In this document: positions 22,929 through 33,700 of the stretch, one piece after another
How positions within the stretch are numbered: the stretch's first letter is position 1
Layout: every line of letters begins with the position of its first letter
Assembly (NCBI RefSeq): GCF_000006565.2
Contig: NC_031474.1
Span: 4,375,662 to 4,439,661, forward strand
DNA from: Toxoplasma gondii ME49
Taxonomy: Eukaryota > Apicomplexa > Conoidasida > Eucoccidiorida > Sarcocystidae
Length of the DNA: 64,000 nt
Reading direction: 5' to 3'
The notes under the pieces: generated by a model
Seen by the model: the letters and a program-made list of their open reading frames with translations, nothing else
Databases searched by the model: none
What the model was told of the DNA's origin: nothing
Translations under genes and position numbers: made by a program

Positions 22929-24938
22929 ATGTACAACGGTGTGGGTTTGCAGACGGCGCGAGGGTCCGGGACGAACGGCTATATTCAGCGGAACTACTCT
23001 TTTCTGCGTCAGCGTCGCACGGACTTTGCGCGGCCAGGCGAGGCGCTCAAGCCGATTGTGGCGAAGAAGCCTAAGGCGTCTCTAGAGCCTGACGCGGAGC
23101 TTCTTCTTCACGATGAAAAGCGGAGAGTCGAGGTCAAGCTCGCGGAGGAGCGCGAGCTGTTGCTCGCAGAGGGGAAGAGCGAACGGGAAGCCGAGAAGCT
23201 GATCAGGAGTTTGCGGAGTCGACTTCTGAAGGACGTGGAAGTCGCGTTCCACGCGAAGCGCGACGGGGGGCGCGCGCAGGGCCTCTTCGGAACTGCGACG
23301 TTCGTCCCGGGTCGAGGCTATCGATCTAAGGAGGAGAACCGACAGTCGGCTGCGGAGTTTCGGGTGTCGGAGCAGGCTGTCTCGTCGCATGCAGTCGCTG
23401 CGAAGAAGCAGGAGAAGCTCCGACTCGCGGCGGGGGCGCTGAACATCGACGAGGCTCGCCACGAGGTCGGGCTCGCGTTTGACTTCAAGAAGCAGCAGGA
23501 GTTGAAGGAACAGAGACAGCGCGAGTGGGAAGAACGCAAGCGGAAGATGGTCGAGGAGAGAAGAGACTTCCTCCTGCAGGCCCGGAAGCAACGCAAAGCG
23601 GAGAAGAAGAAGAGAAAGGAACGCGAGAGAGCAGCGAGAAACGCGCAGAAAAAGTGCAAACGTGGCGAGTCAAGCAGTGATAGCTCCTCTTCCTCGTCTT
23701 CCTCCTCTTCCTCCTCTTCCTCCTCTTCCTCTTCCTCCTCTTCCTCTTCGTCGTCTGAGGAGGAGCACGAGAAGAGGACTGCAAAGCGAGAGATGAAGAA
23801 GGAGGTGAAGAAGGAGAGAGAAGACAGAGAACTGGAGGCGGAGCGAGGACGAGAAGGACCGAGGCGACAGCGAGAAGTGAGAGAACGGTCGAGAGAGAGG
23901 GAGCGACCAAAGGAGGAAAGGAACAACTTCCTGAGAGAAGATGAACGGCGAGAAAAAACAAGGATGGACCCAGAAGACACACGGAGCGCAGATCGTGAAA
24001 GAAGAGAAGACAGAGACAGAGAAAGGAGAGAAGAAGAGGGAGACCGGAGAGAAAGAGACAGAGAAAGGAGAGAAGAAGAGAGAGACAGGAGAAGAAGAGA
24101 CAGAGAAAGACAGAGAGAAAACATGGAAAGACACAGGGAAAACGACCGAGAAAGACGGAAGACAAGAGAGGGAGAGAGAGACCCGCGTTTCGGGTATGAA
24201 GACGGCGAAGAGATAGGAGACAGGAAGGAGCAACATGTGAAGCAAGAGAGAGAACAGGGAAGAAATGGAAAAGAGGGAACTCGAGAGGAGTCCCAGAAAG
24301 ATGTCGAAGAGGAGCTAGACGACCGGAGAACCCCCGACCTGGAACGCGAGAGAACGCGAAGAAGGGCAGAGCGACATGCGAACACAGGGAGAGAAGAAGC
24401 TGAGGAAGCGAGAGAAAGGAGACACAACCACGGAGAAAGGACACACAACCACGGAGAAAGGAGACACAACCGCGGAGAAAGGAGACACAACCACGGAGAA
24501 AGGAGACACAACCACGGAGAAAGGAGACACGACCGCGAAGAAAGGAAACATGACCGCGAAGAAAGGAGATACGACCGAGGAGACAGGGGACATGATCGAG
24601 GTGATCGACAAAGAGAAGTGTCTTCTCGCGTTCTTGTGAAACGTGAAGTCGAGGAGGAAGACGATCGTAGGAAGCGAAGAAGAACGGAGGGAGAAGAAGA
24701 GCGAACTGGAGGAAGAGACCGACGGAGGGAGGAAGAGAGAGGGGGCCCTGAGGCTGACGGGCATTCGTCGAATACTCGACACAGACGAGAGAGAGACTCC
24801 GAGGAACGAGAAGACGCACGAAAAAGAAGAAACGCCGAAGACGGAAAAGAGAGAACAGATGGCGGGCTAGACAGAGACGAAGAGTACAGACAGGAGAAGG
24901 GGAGACGCCGAAGAAGTGTGTCCAGCGGTGACGCATAA
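22929..24938 (+). CDS. CWC21: spliceosome-associated CWC21/SRRM2-type protein (cwf21 domain)
   Basis: Single exon, 669 aa. The start is fixed by the family's invariant N-terminus: MYNGVGLQTARGSGTNGYIQ closely matches the MYNGIGL..RGSGTNGYVQ opening of SRRM2/Cwc21. A cwf21 motif follows at residues about 54-100 (LLLHDEKRRVEVK..., then a KLIRSLRSRLL helix). In yeast and humans this family binds the Prp8/Snu114 region of the active spliceosome near the exon junction, so a nuclear role in pre-mRNA splicing is expected. The middle is a lysine/glutamate coiled coil (residues about 175-240), then a serine run (about 247-277), then a long Arg/Glu/Asp tail with RRHNHGE heptad repeats. The tail replaces the RS domain of animal SRRM2. 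Confidence 0.92.
   Translation: MYNGVGLQTARGSGTNGYIQRNYSFLRQRRTDFARPGEALKPIVAKKPKASLEPDAELLLHDEKRRVEVKLAEERELLLAEGKSEREAEKLIRSLRSRLLKDVEVAFHAKRDGGRAQGLFGTATFVPGRGYRSKEENRQSAAEFRVSEQAVSSHAVAAKKQEKLRLAAGALNIDEARHEVGLAFDFKKQQELKEQRQREWEERKRKMVEERRDFLLQARKQRKAEKKKRKERERAARNAQKKCKRGESSSDSSSSSSSSSSSSSSSSSSSSSSSSSEEEHEKRTAKREMKKEVKKEREDRELEAERGREGPRRQREVRERSRERERPKEERNNFLREDERREKTRMDPEDTRSADRERREDRDRERREEEGDRRERDRERREEERDRRRRDRERQRENMERHRENDRERRKTREGERDPRFGYEDGEEIGDRKEQHVKQEREQGRNGKEGTREESQKDVEEELDDRRTPDLERERTRRRAERHANTGREEAEEARERRHNHGERTHNHGERRHNRGERRHNHGERRHNHGERRHDREERKHDREERRYDRGDRGHDRGDRQREVSSRVLVKREVEEEDDRRKRRRTEGEEERTGGRDRRREEERGGPEADGHSSNTRHRRERDSEEREDARKRRNAEDGKERTDGGLDRDEEYRQEKGRRRRSVSSGDA
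23670..23757 (+). repeat. poly-serine coding TCC/TCT run
   Basis: About 28 near-consecutive serine codons, mostly tcc and tct, followed by Glu codons. Probably length-variable. Confidence 0.95.
24417..24595 (+). repeat. 21-bp tandem repeat encoding RRHNHGE
   Basis: About eight copies of a 21-bp unit, drifting from RRHNHGE to RKHDREE and RGHDRGD towards the 3' end. The array is in frame with the CWC21/SRRM2-type protein. Confidence 0.9.
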
Positions 24939-27900
24939 GAACGCATACCGAAAGGCAACATCAGAGAAAAGAAAGAGGTGAAAACAAAGACAAGAAAGAG
25001 GCAAGGAGAGGCAAACGTGGAGTGACAAGAGCAGACAAACAGGGGTGGAAAAAAGGAAAACAGCTTAGGTGGGGCAAGGAACCGAGAAGGAACTGGTCCG
25101 TGTCGTGTGCCAGAGGAGGCGAGGAGGGGGAAAGAGACGGATGAAGATGTCCTTCTTTGTTGGGGGATTTTTCCGTAGATGACGACGCGTTTTTTGCCAC
25201 GGAAGAGGAACTTTGAGGACCCGCGGAGGTCGCTGGGGGCTGCGCACCGCGGCTTCTCAGACACGCCAGAGGTGGGCCAATCTACAGGGTGTCGGATAGA
25301 GAGGAAAGGGAGCGTGAAGACGCGAAGGCAGATGAGTGACGAGGAAACAGAGATCGAAGGCAGAGATTGAAAAAGGAAAGAAAAGTCCCATTTTAAGGCG
25401 GCCACATGTTGCTCCCTCCAGTCGCTTTGCGAAGGCTGGTAGGTGGAAGAGGATAAGAGAGGATGCTCGAAGGACGGAGAGAGCTACGAAGACAGAAGGG
25501 AGATTTTCTTCACCCCAGTGCTTCGCTTTTCAAGAAAGGAAAGAAAACGAGGCGTTCGCAAGGAGACGAAGCAGGGCGGATGGACCTCCAAAGAGCTTTT
25601 CATGGTCGAAAAGAGACCACGGGCGTCCGCCGTCTGGTACAAAGTGTCAAACCTACTGCTGACTGCGATGGGGAATACGCTGTGGAATGTGTTTCTTCAT
25701 ATCAGTGCGTGGTGGTTCTCTCGGAAATCCGTTATGTGACGAGGGTGGCGGTTCGTACTTTTTCGCGACTGAGAGAGACAGAGAAGGCGAAGAAGGTGGA
25801 ACAGAAAAGGTGACGAGAGCGAACGAGAGACAGAGGCAAACGAGCAGCAAAGGGCGAGAAGGGAGAGGAGTGTGGCTCGTGGTCGCTCAGAGGGAAGCTG
25901 CGAAAGCAGAAATGCCGACGTTTCGTGAGAGGAGCCGAGAAAGCGGATGCCTTATGCTGTTTTGTCAACCAAGAACCAGAAAGATTATCGGAGAGTGACA
26001 ACGTGCATGCAGTTGACATGAATCTTTAATCAGTTCGCACAGCTTTCGCAAGTCGAACGACTGAAAAAAACTGTCCTTTTCTTTTTGACTGCATGTACAG
26101 TGGAGAACTCGAGTTTTTGTCTCCCGCGTGTATCGCCTCTTGAGTGAGTCCTTTCAACTGATATCTTCTTTCGTCTTCCTCAGCTCACCGGCAGGGGAAT
26201 TCTCGAATTCTTCGTCAAAAACATTTCTTCTCCAGTTTTTCCTCTTTTTCACGAGATCCCTGAGCTGCGTGTCGATGCTTAAACACTTTGAGAGGGTCCG
26301 AAACTCCCCACGCGTCTCCACGAGTTTTTTCATTGTGCATGTCCTCTGTCCAACGAGAAACCTTTTCTCACTTTAATTCGAATCAGTTAGCCGAGTTGCT
26401 TCTCTCTGGAGTCTCTCTGCCTCCTCAGAGCTTCTGCCTGTCTCGCACCAATAGAACAAGGAACGTAGGGCGCGGTTGACCATTGCTGCTTTTTCAAGGA
26501 GACACTTTTTGGAAGGATGTGCCGATGATTTTCTCTACCCTTCTCTGCCTCATCTGTGCAGTCGCTCCTCGAATGCGGGCCGCTTTCTCGACAACTTAAT
26601 AAATCAAAATTGCATGCAACAACAAACCCTGGGGCAAGCCCCGGCGTTCATTCCATGTTCCGCGGTCCGTACTCGACGAATTCGCACTTTAAACGCGGCA
26701 TTCTCTGCGCCGGCAGTGTGGCTCAAACTGTGTTCTTTGTTTCTGAATAAACTTTGCAACAGGATAGGGAGGTCAATCCAGGACAACAAGGACCGAGGGA
26801 GCAGTTAACGGGTCCTCACAGCAACCGCGATCAGTTCTGTTCTATCGGTGCACGACTGAGTAGGAGCTTTCCGTCGCTGCTATACGGCGTCTCATGCATT
26901 CCTCAATACCTGGAATTGCCATTTGTCAAGGTCTTTGTTCACGGTGATCCCAGTCCTGATTGTAGCGAAACAGCGAGAGCGGCTGAACTTCCTCCTTTTT
27001 CATTTCCGGACCTTCCAGATCTCAACAAGTGGTGCAACGGGCAGGCTCTCTTCCGCAAAAAGGGGTGCTTGCAGAAACCAAGGAATCCCACTGTAGAGAG
27101 CGCAAAAAACAGAGAGTCCGTTAGGCAGCTGAGAGGGAGGATGCAAGCGATGTGCGAAGAAGACGTCGTCAGAGTAAAACACGCACAAGTGCGTGGGCAT
27201 TTCATAAACTGTAAATGTGCCATCTTTGGCGTTTGCTTGCTAATATTTCACAGCGTTGCTTTCTTGCATGCGGTTTTTTCGTCTGACAAAACACCTCGCA
27301 CTGCCGCGTGGTGGTCTCCAACGGCTGAGGTGTGTTTTTCTGAATTTTTTCTCGAGCTGATGAAACAAAGCTGCGATACGGGTTCACGATTCTGCTCTTC
27401 GAAACAGTGACACTTTCGCGGCTCAACTCAGCTGCATTCCCTCAGTGCTATGTATATATAGAAGTACATAAATATTTATATATGTAAATAGAAATATGCA
27501 GATGTGAATACGCGCATATGCGGGTATATACAGAAATAAAATTATATTTAAATATATGTATATATATATATGTATATATTTGTGTTTATCGGTAGGCAGA
27601 TCAAAGGTATGTTTCTCTGTTTGCTGTAGGAGGCCCGTGGTTTCGTGTTGCTTGAGTGCTTCTCTGCTTCCGTCGGGAGAAGAGTTGCCGCAGGGACGAG
27701 AAAGGCTTCCCAGGCAACAAAAGAGATGTTGACACACCATGAGTCAGTTGTTGGCAAACTCTTCCGCAAACGAAGATCCTCGCGCTTTTGCATGCAGTCC
27801 TTCGTTGTGTCTCCTCCTGGTTGCAGTTCTTTTTTTCCCCGTTCCAGCTCTCTCCGAGTTCTTCCTGTTCGTTCTCTTCGTCCTTCTGTTTCGAAGTCTC

Positions 27901-28650
27901 GTTCTTCTGCTCCCCATTTTCCCCCCAACACAACCCGCGAGGAACAGTCGCCTTAGTTGCGCCTTCATTTTCCAGCAGGGGTCCGACCGGGAAAAGAAGC
28001 AGCATCTAGCCATGGAGCGTGAAGGCGCCTGGAGCTCTACCTCGCGTAAAAACTTTGATGTGTCTCGGAAAAAACGTCTTTTCGAATTTAGGTCAAAAAC
28101 GTGAAGTCCGTCTCCTGGTTCTCGTCCACCGTCCCTTTTTTCTCCGGGGGAAGAAATCCACACTGCCCTCGCACCTGTGGCTTTTCTCGGGGCTGCATGC
28201 GCCGGAGACAAGCGGTGTGCGTGTCTGCTGCTTGTCGCCTTCCACGCGTTTGGACCGTTGCTTCGGCGTTTCTCGAAAAGGACTCTCCAAGAGAGAACCC
28301 ACGACATCTTTTCTTGCTGCCGTCTCGCCCTCGTGTACGAGCCGCCAGAAGGCATCTTTCCTTGCCTTTTTGAGCGGTTCATTCCCTAGATTCGCGACAG
28401 GACAGCCGTGGAGAGCACGGCTAGTCTCCTGTGCATTTCGCGGAGCGGAACTGAGCGTCCTCTGTTGAATCTGTGACCTCTGTCGTATTGGTTAATGGAG
28501 CACTCACACACAGACGAGTCAGTGACAGGCAGGCGGTTCGTAGCGCCACTTCACATCGTGCCTTCAGGGTATTTCCGCGCCCACCGTCTGTGGAGCTAAA
28601 GTAAAATACCATCTAAAACCGATGGTCGATTGCGACTTCCGCTCCGAGCC
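24939..28650. other. intergenic region and leader of the apicoplast-protein gene
   Basis: From 24939 to 26000 the plus strand is purine-rich, and its reverse strand reads as low complexity. A 218-codon plus frame at 26754-27410 has a hydrophobic stretch but no ATG near its start and no splice support. 27450-27580 is an AT-rich simple-repeat block. 27800-28650 is T/C-rich and fits the promoter and leader of the gene at 28651. An ATG frame at 27739-28104 (121 aa) in this region is probably chance. Confidence 0.5.
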
Positions 28651-30688
28651 ATGTTTCCTCTTGCTTTGGGGGCGAGAACACTCGTCCTCCGACCTTTGTG
28701 CGTCCCTCTCGCCCTCTTCCTCTTTTCTTTTGTCAGTTCCTCTCGATCTCTCTGCCTCAGAGAAACAGCGGCTGTGCCACAGCCCTGCGGTTCGCCGGCC
28801 TCCACCGCTCCAACGTGTCTCCTCTCTTCTTCCAATGTTTTCTCTCCCTCTCCCCTACTGCCTTCCCTCTTCTCGCCATCTTCTTCTGCGTCTCCTTTCT
28901 CTGCCTCTCCTCTCGTTGCTTCGTCTCCGGGTGTCTACGGGAACGCTTCGTCGTCTTTTTCTCTCTTCGCCGAAACTTCCGCGCGCAAGTCTTCTTCTTT
29001 CCGGTCTCCCAATGCGCCCTCTCATGCGATTCTCGATTCCTCTCCTGCCTTGCTCTTCTCTCCAGGTTACGTTTTTCTCCCTCTGAGTCAGGAAAGCCAA
29101 TTGCAGGTACTACTTCCGCGTCGTCCTTCGAAATCTTCATTTCCCCTGTCACATTCCTCTAGCTCTTCCTTGCTCTCTTCTTCTCGCCCTCCCTTGTTCT
29201 CTCTGTCTCCTCGTTCTCCTCCTTCTCTGCGGGCCGTCTCCTTTCTTTCTTCTTCTGTTTCTGCGCATGCACGCCACCAAGTGCCTTTCTTTCGCGACGA
29301 CTCTCAGGCTTTTGGGAGCGTCTCTCGGTCTCACGAAACTGCCTGCACAGCGCACAGAAGAGAGGGAAAGCTGTCTCGTAGACACGAGACTTCTTCCTCG
29401 TTTCTTTCCTTTCCTTCCCAACGAAGGTTCTCTCTCTCCGATGAGAAATCGCAGACTTCTCTGTCTCTCCTGACCTCTTTCGTCCAGTGTGGAACGAAGG
29501 GGACATATTCGCAGTTCCCTGCTCCTTCCATTCTCTCTTATTCTCTGTTCTCTTCTCCGCAGCCACCCTCACCACCTGCAGTCTCCTCTCCACCTGCAGT
29601 CTCCTCTCCACCTGCAGTGTTTTCTTCCTCGTCTTCACAGTTTTCATCTTCGCAGTTTTCTGCTCCGGAGCATGCCTCAGAAGAAGGACGAAGCAGAAAA
29701 CACTTTGCACAAACAGGCGAGGAAAAAGTTGTTTCTCTGCCTCCAGGAGAACTTCCAACAGTCTCGTGGAAGGACGTCAAACACACAGTGGAAGGTCCCC
29801 CCAAACCTCCTCTCTTTGTAGGTATCTCCTTGCCGTATAAAAATCTCGCTAAATGTCTAGCCGATCCGCCTCTGCATGCGCATCTGGTTTTCGGTAAAAA
29901 CAAATTCAACAGATACTCGTCAATATAATAAATACACAGATATATATATATATATATATGCATATGTGAATATTTGTCCGTAAGGCAAATTCATAAATAT
30001 ATACAACTATACTGAAAAGTATATGTTGATATGAAGATTTCTGTCTGTGTTGACCACCTGCGCGCTTGCAGGGTTCGTCATTTGAAACTTGTGAGCGCGT
30101 TTTGAGTCGATTTCGAGGTGTCTGTTCATTCCCTAGTTGCTGTTTCTCTTCTTCAGGGCTCCGTCCATTCTCCTTTTCTTTGTCGTTTCGCAGGTGACTC
30201 CAGACGGGACGTACGATCCAGATCGCCCGAAGCCGGAAGAGCCGTTTGGAAATCTCGTTGCTCTCGATCCTGCGAGTTCCCTTCTTCTGCAGCTTCCGCA
30301 TGCTCTGCCAGGCGACGCGCTTCTGCGTCTGCACACTGAGAGAAAGTCTCGCGAGAGCGGAGGTCGCCTGACAGAGAGAGGAAGAGATACGAACAGGGGA
30401 AGGAACGATGACTCTGACGGGACAGCGACGCTGCAGACAGATACCACTGCGAAAGAAGAAAAAGCCTTCCCGGAAGACCTCACTCCTCTCGACATTCAGG
30501 AAGCTGAGGGCGGCGCTTGGGTTCGAGGGAAGTGGATGAGCGACGAAGAAATCGACAGCGCCATACAGGAAGGAGAACAGCGAATCCAGCCACTCGTGGG
30601 TATGAGATAGCTACAAATTCTCTTAAAACTTAAAGCAAATAACGTCTTCCCAGTCTCCTCACCGTAAATACATACAGAAACATGTATA

Positions 30689-30725
<37 letters not shown>

Positions 30726-33700
30726 CTACATGTGTGTGTATGTATATGTGTGTTCCCCGGATGGGCAGTGCGCTTCCACGGGTCTATGTGTCTGTCTATA
30801 TATGCCCATGCGTTTGCATCCATTTAGAGAGATATTTCATTTATTTCTGTGTGGAGGGCTGTGTGTGGGGAGCAGATGAATGCCTGCAGATCGTCGTGTT
30901 TGATGACGCGTTTGATAGCGCCCGTACAAGATGCTGTGTGGGGCAAAGGTCAGAGCTCCTTGGCACAGCGAGTGTACGCGTTTCCTCATGAAAACCTCCT
31001 TTATGGGAACATCTGCATTTTTTCTCAATAATGACAGGTGTTTCAGTTTCGTCCTGTGCAGAGGAGGTCCAAGCGGAGATCGAAGAGAGAGAGAGAAAGC
31101 AAGAGGAGCGTGAGAATGCAGAGGAACACCCGCATTTCACAGATGAAGAAGTTGATCGGTACGTCACTCGAGTTTTTTCTCTGTCACCTCCTGGTTCTCT
31201 TTCGGAAATCAAACTTTGTATCGTCAAAAGGAGACATAAAGTCACAGGGTCGCGTGATTGTGAACATGGCCATTATGTGTTTCTCGTCGGGGTCACCTGA
31301 CGCAAGGCACAGCACACCCAGCCTGCAACGGGGGTTTTGATGTGCCTTTTTCTAGAGACTTCTGAGTGTAAAGTGTAACGCCAAGAATTTAAAATAGTGC
31401 ATTTTTCCAAGTTTAAGACCTGTTTTTGGAACCAGAATTTCCCCGAAGGAATCATCCCGATCTTTCCATCTTTTTCTCCCTGTTGCTCCGTCCTGCCTAA
31501 ACAGGCCTCCTGGCGATTGTGTGCACGGGAGTAAACAGAGGCTAGCTCAGCAACACAAGACAGTCTTTCGTTTAATTGTTTCTCGCCTCTCGTCTTTCTG
31601 GTCAAGAGGAGCTGAGGGTCCACGAAAGCTTCCCGGTTTTCGGAAGGAGAAGAAAAGAAGTTTTTCGGTCCGTTGGTCACCTGCAATCGCTTTACTCTGA
31701 GGTGTGGAGCTCTTTGAAGTGGCAGTGAAGTCAGCTGCAAGGGTCAGGAAAAGGTGGAATAGCTGAAGGACCTGTATTCCGAAAAGGAGATACCAACGGC
31801 GTCGGCGCCGACTGTTGTCTTCGCCCTTTCATGAGAACGCCTCGCTCTCTCGTTCTCCTTTGTCTCCGTTTGTCTCCACAGAATGGACCTCTTTGAGATG
31901 AAAAACGAATTGCGACTGCGTGGCTACCGGACTGCAGGGCCGGTGGAGACGGTTCGCCTTCGGTGAGGCTGAGCTATCCTGAGAAACCTTTCAGAGTCGA
32001 TGTGATCTCTCGAGCAGGAGAAGCTCTCCCGAATTTGCGATGAGAGTAGATGTTGGATAGCCGGTGTTCAGAGCACTTGTCCTCTGTCGCAACATGGACT
32101 TCTCCACATGTGTCTACATTACACAGTTGACAAATCAAACACCTTGGAGCCTGAAGAGAAGCGCGTTCTGCGGCTTGTCTGCGGCTGTGCTTCTGTCGAT
32201 TTAAATTGTGTAAATATGCACACTAGAAGTACAGTGATCACGCTCACGAATTCAGGGCCCAGATCCGCGGGGACACCTGCAATGATATCGAGAGAAAAAT
32301 CAATTAAGAAAACAATGTTATGTCTTTCTGTAGTTGCTGAGACGATCTGTCTCTGATCTCTGCCCTTCACATGCCATTTCTTCACCAGAGGCAGGGAACC
32401 TCTCTCGCTGCCGTGTTTCGTATCCCTGATAAACAGATATCGGTACAAAGGAAGTCCCACAAAGGTCATCGTGGTTTGTGAGTCAGATGAGTTCCGTCGC
32501 AAAACAGTATGGCGTTGAACTGTTGCATGTGCGTGCAACCTCTCTGAGTGGGTCGGGCGGTTTGTAGGACTCGGGGACTCCTTCTTGCATGCGTCTCCTG
32601 GGGATCTTGTGTAAGAGAAAACAACTACAATTTATGTCACGAATGCTTGCAGACGTTCATGCGTATATATATATATATATATATATACGCTCATGTGCCG
32701 GTCAGCATGCATCTGATAAAAAAAAGCCTACCTCGGTTGATACAGATATATATAAATATATATACAAAATCATACAGTTGTACGTGGGTCAGCAAACATG
32801 CATGTGAATAGATGTGTAAAGCTACTTAAGTTAAAACGCTTACAGATATAAGTAGGTTTCGATCCTCCCACTGGAGGGAGGGGAGTCTCTCGAGAACGTC
32901 CGCACCATTGGCTTTTTGGCAGTTTCCATTTCTGCTGTGTGGCCGCGCGTATTTGAGGAAGGTCTTGTTTCTTCAATATAAACCTCTTGTTAACTTTACT
33001 GTATTCACACTGAACGTCTAGAGTTTCTAATCCCAAGTCGTCCGCCACCACAAAGGGAATAGTTGTTCTTTTATTGTCCTTTGAGTTATAGATGATTCCA
33101 TTTTCCGAGTTTCTCTGCACTTTGAAGCAGAGGGGAAAAGAAACGAAACTGGGAGATTGTGTGATGATTAGGATGGCCTCCACTTGTCAATGAAGTGCAA
33201 GTTGAACTGAGACGCAGCCTACGCACCCAGATAGCAGATGCATGTGCAAGTTCGGAAGCATAGAGTGACCGCGCCAAAGGCGTGGCTAGGTCATCTGTGC
33301 ATGCAGCGTTATCTGGTTTTGCACAGCCTGAAGCAGGCCGTCCGGGACGGGCCTCGCAGCTTCGAGGAAGGCACGCAAGAGGATTTGCCCGAGAGTCCTC
33401 TCACACGGTCGTTCATCGAAGACTCTCAGCGCGCTGCGCAAACCTACCAAGATGCAGTAAGAGTTCTTCCAGAGCAGTCTTCCTGTGAAGGTCTTTGCTT
33501 GAGTAGCCTGGAGCCATTTCTAAGCGTTCCATCGCATGTACCGCTGGACCCGCGGTCCTAAAATGCAAATACACGCATTCAGTGCCCTAGTTGACGGTCA
33601 CGTTCCTCGCCTGAGTGCTACGCGAAAAAGGTCTGGAAGGAGTGTTTCTGGATCCGTCGCCACCGAGGAGGCAACGGCGGCGCAGGCGAAGAGAACGTTT

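Noticed and set aside
23318..25405. 695-codon minus-strand frame opposite the CWC21/SRRM2 gene
   Set aside because: Shadow of the sense coding region. Its Ser/Leu/Arg pattern mirrors the Arg/Glu codons of the real gene.
26754..27410. 218-codon plus-strand frame with a hydrophobic segment
   Set aside because: No ATG until late in the frame, no upstream acceptor that clearly feeds it, and no recognisable motif.
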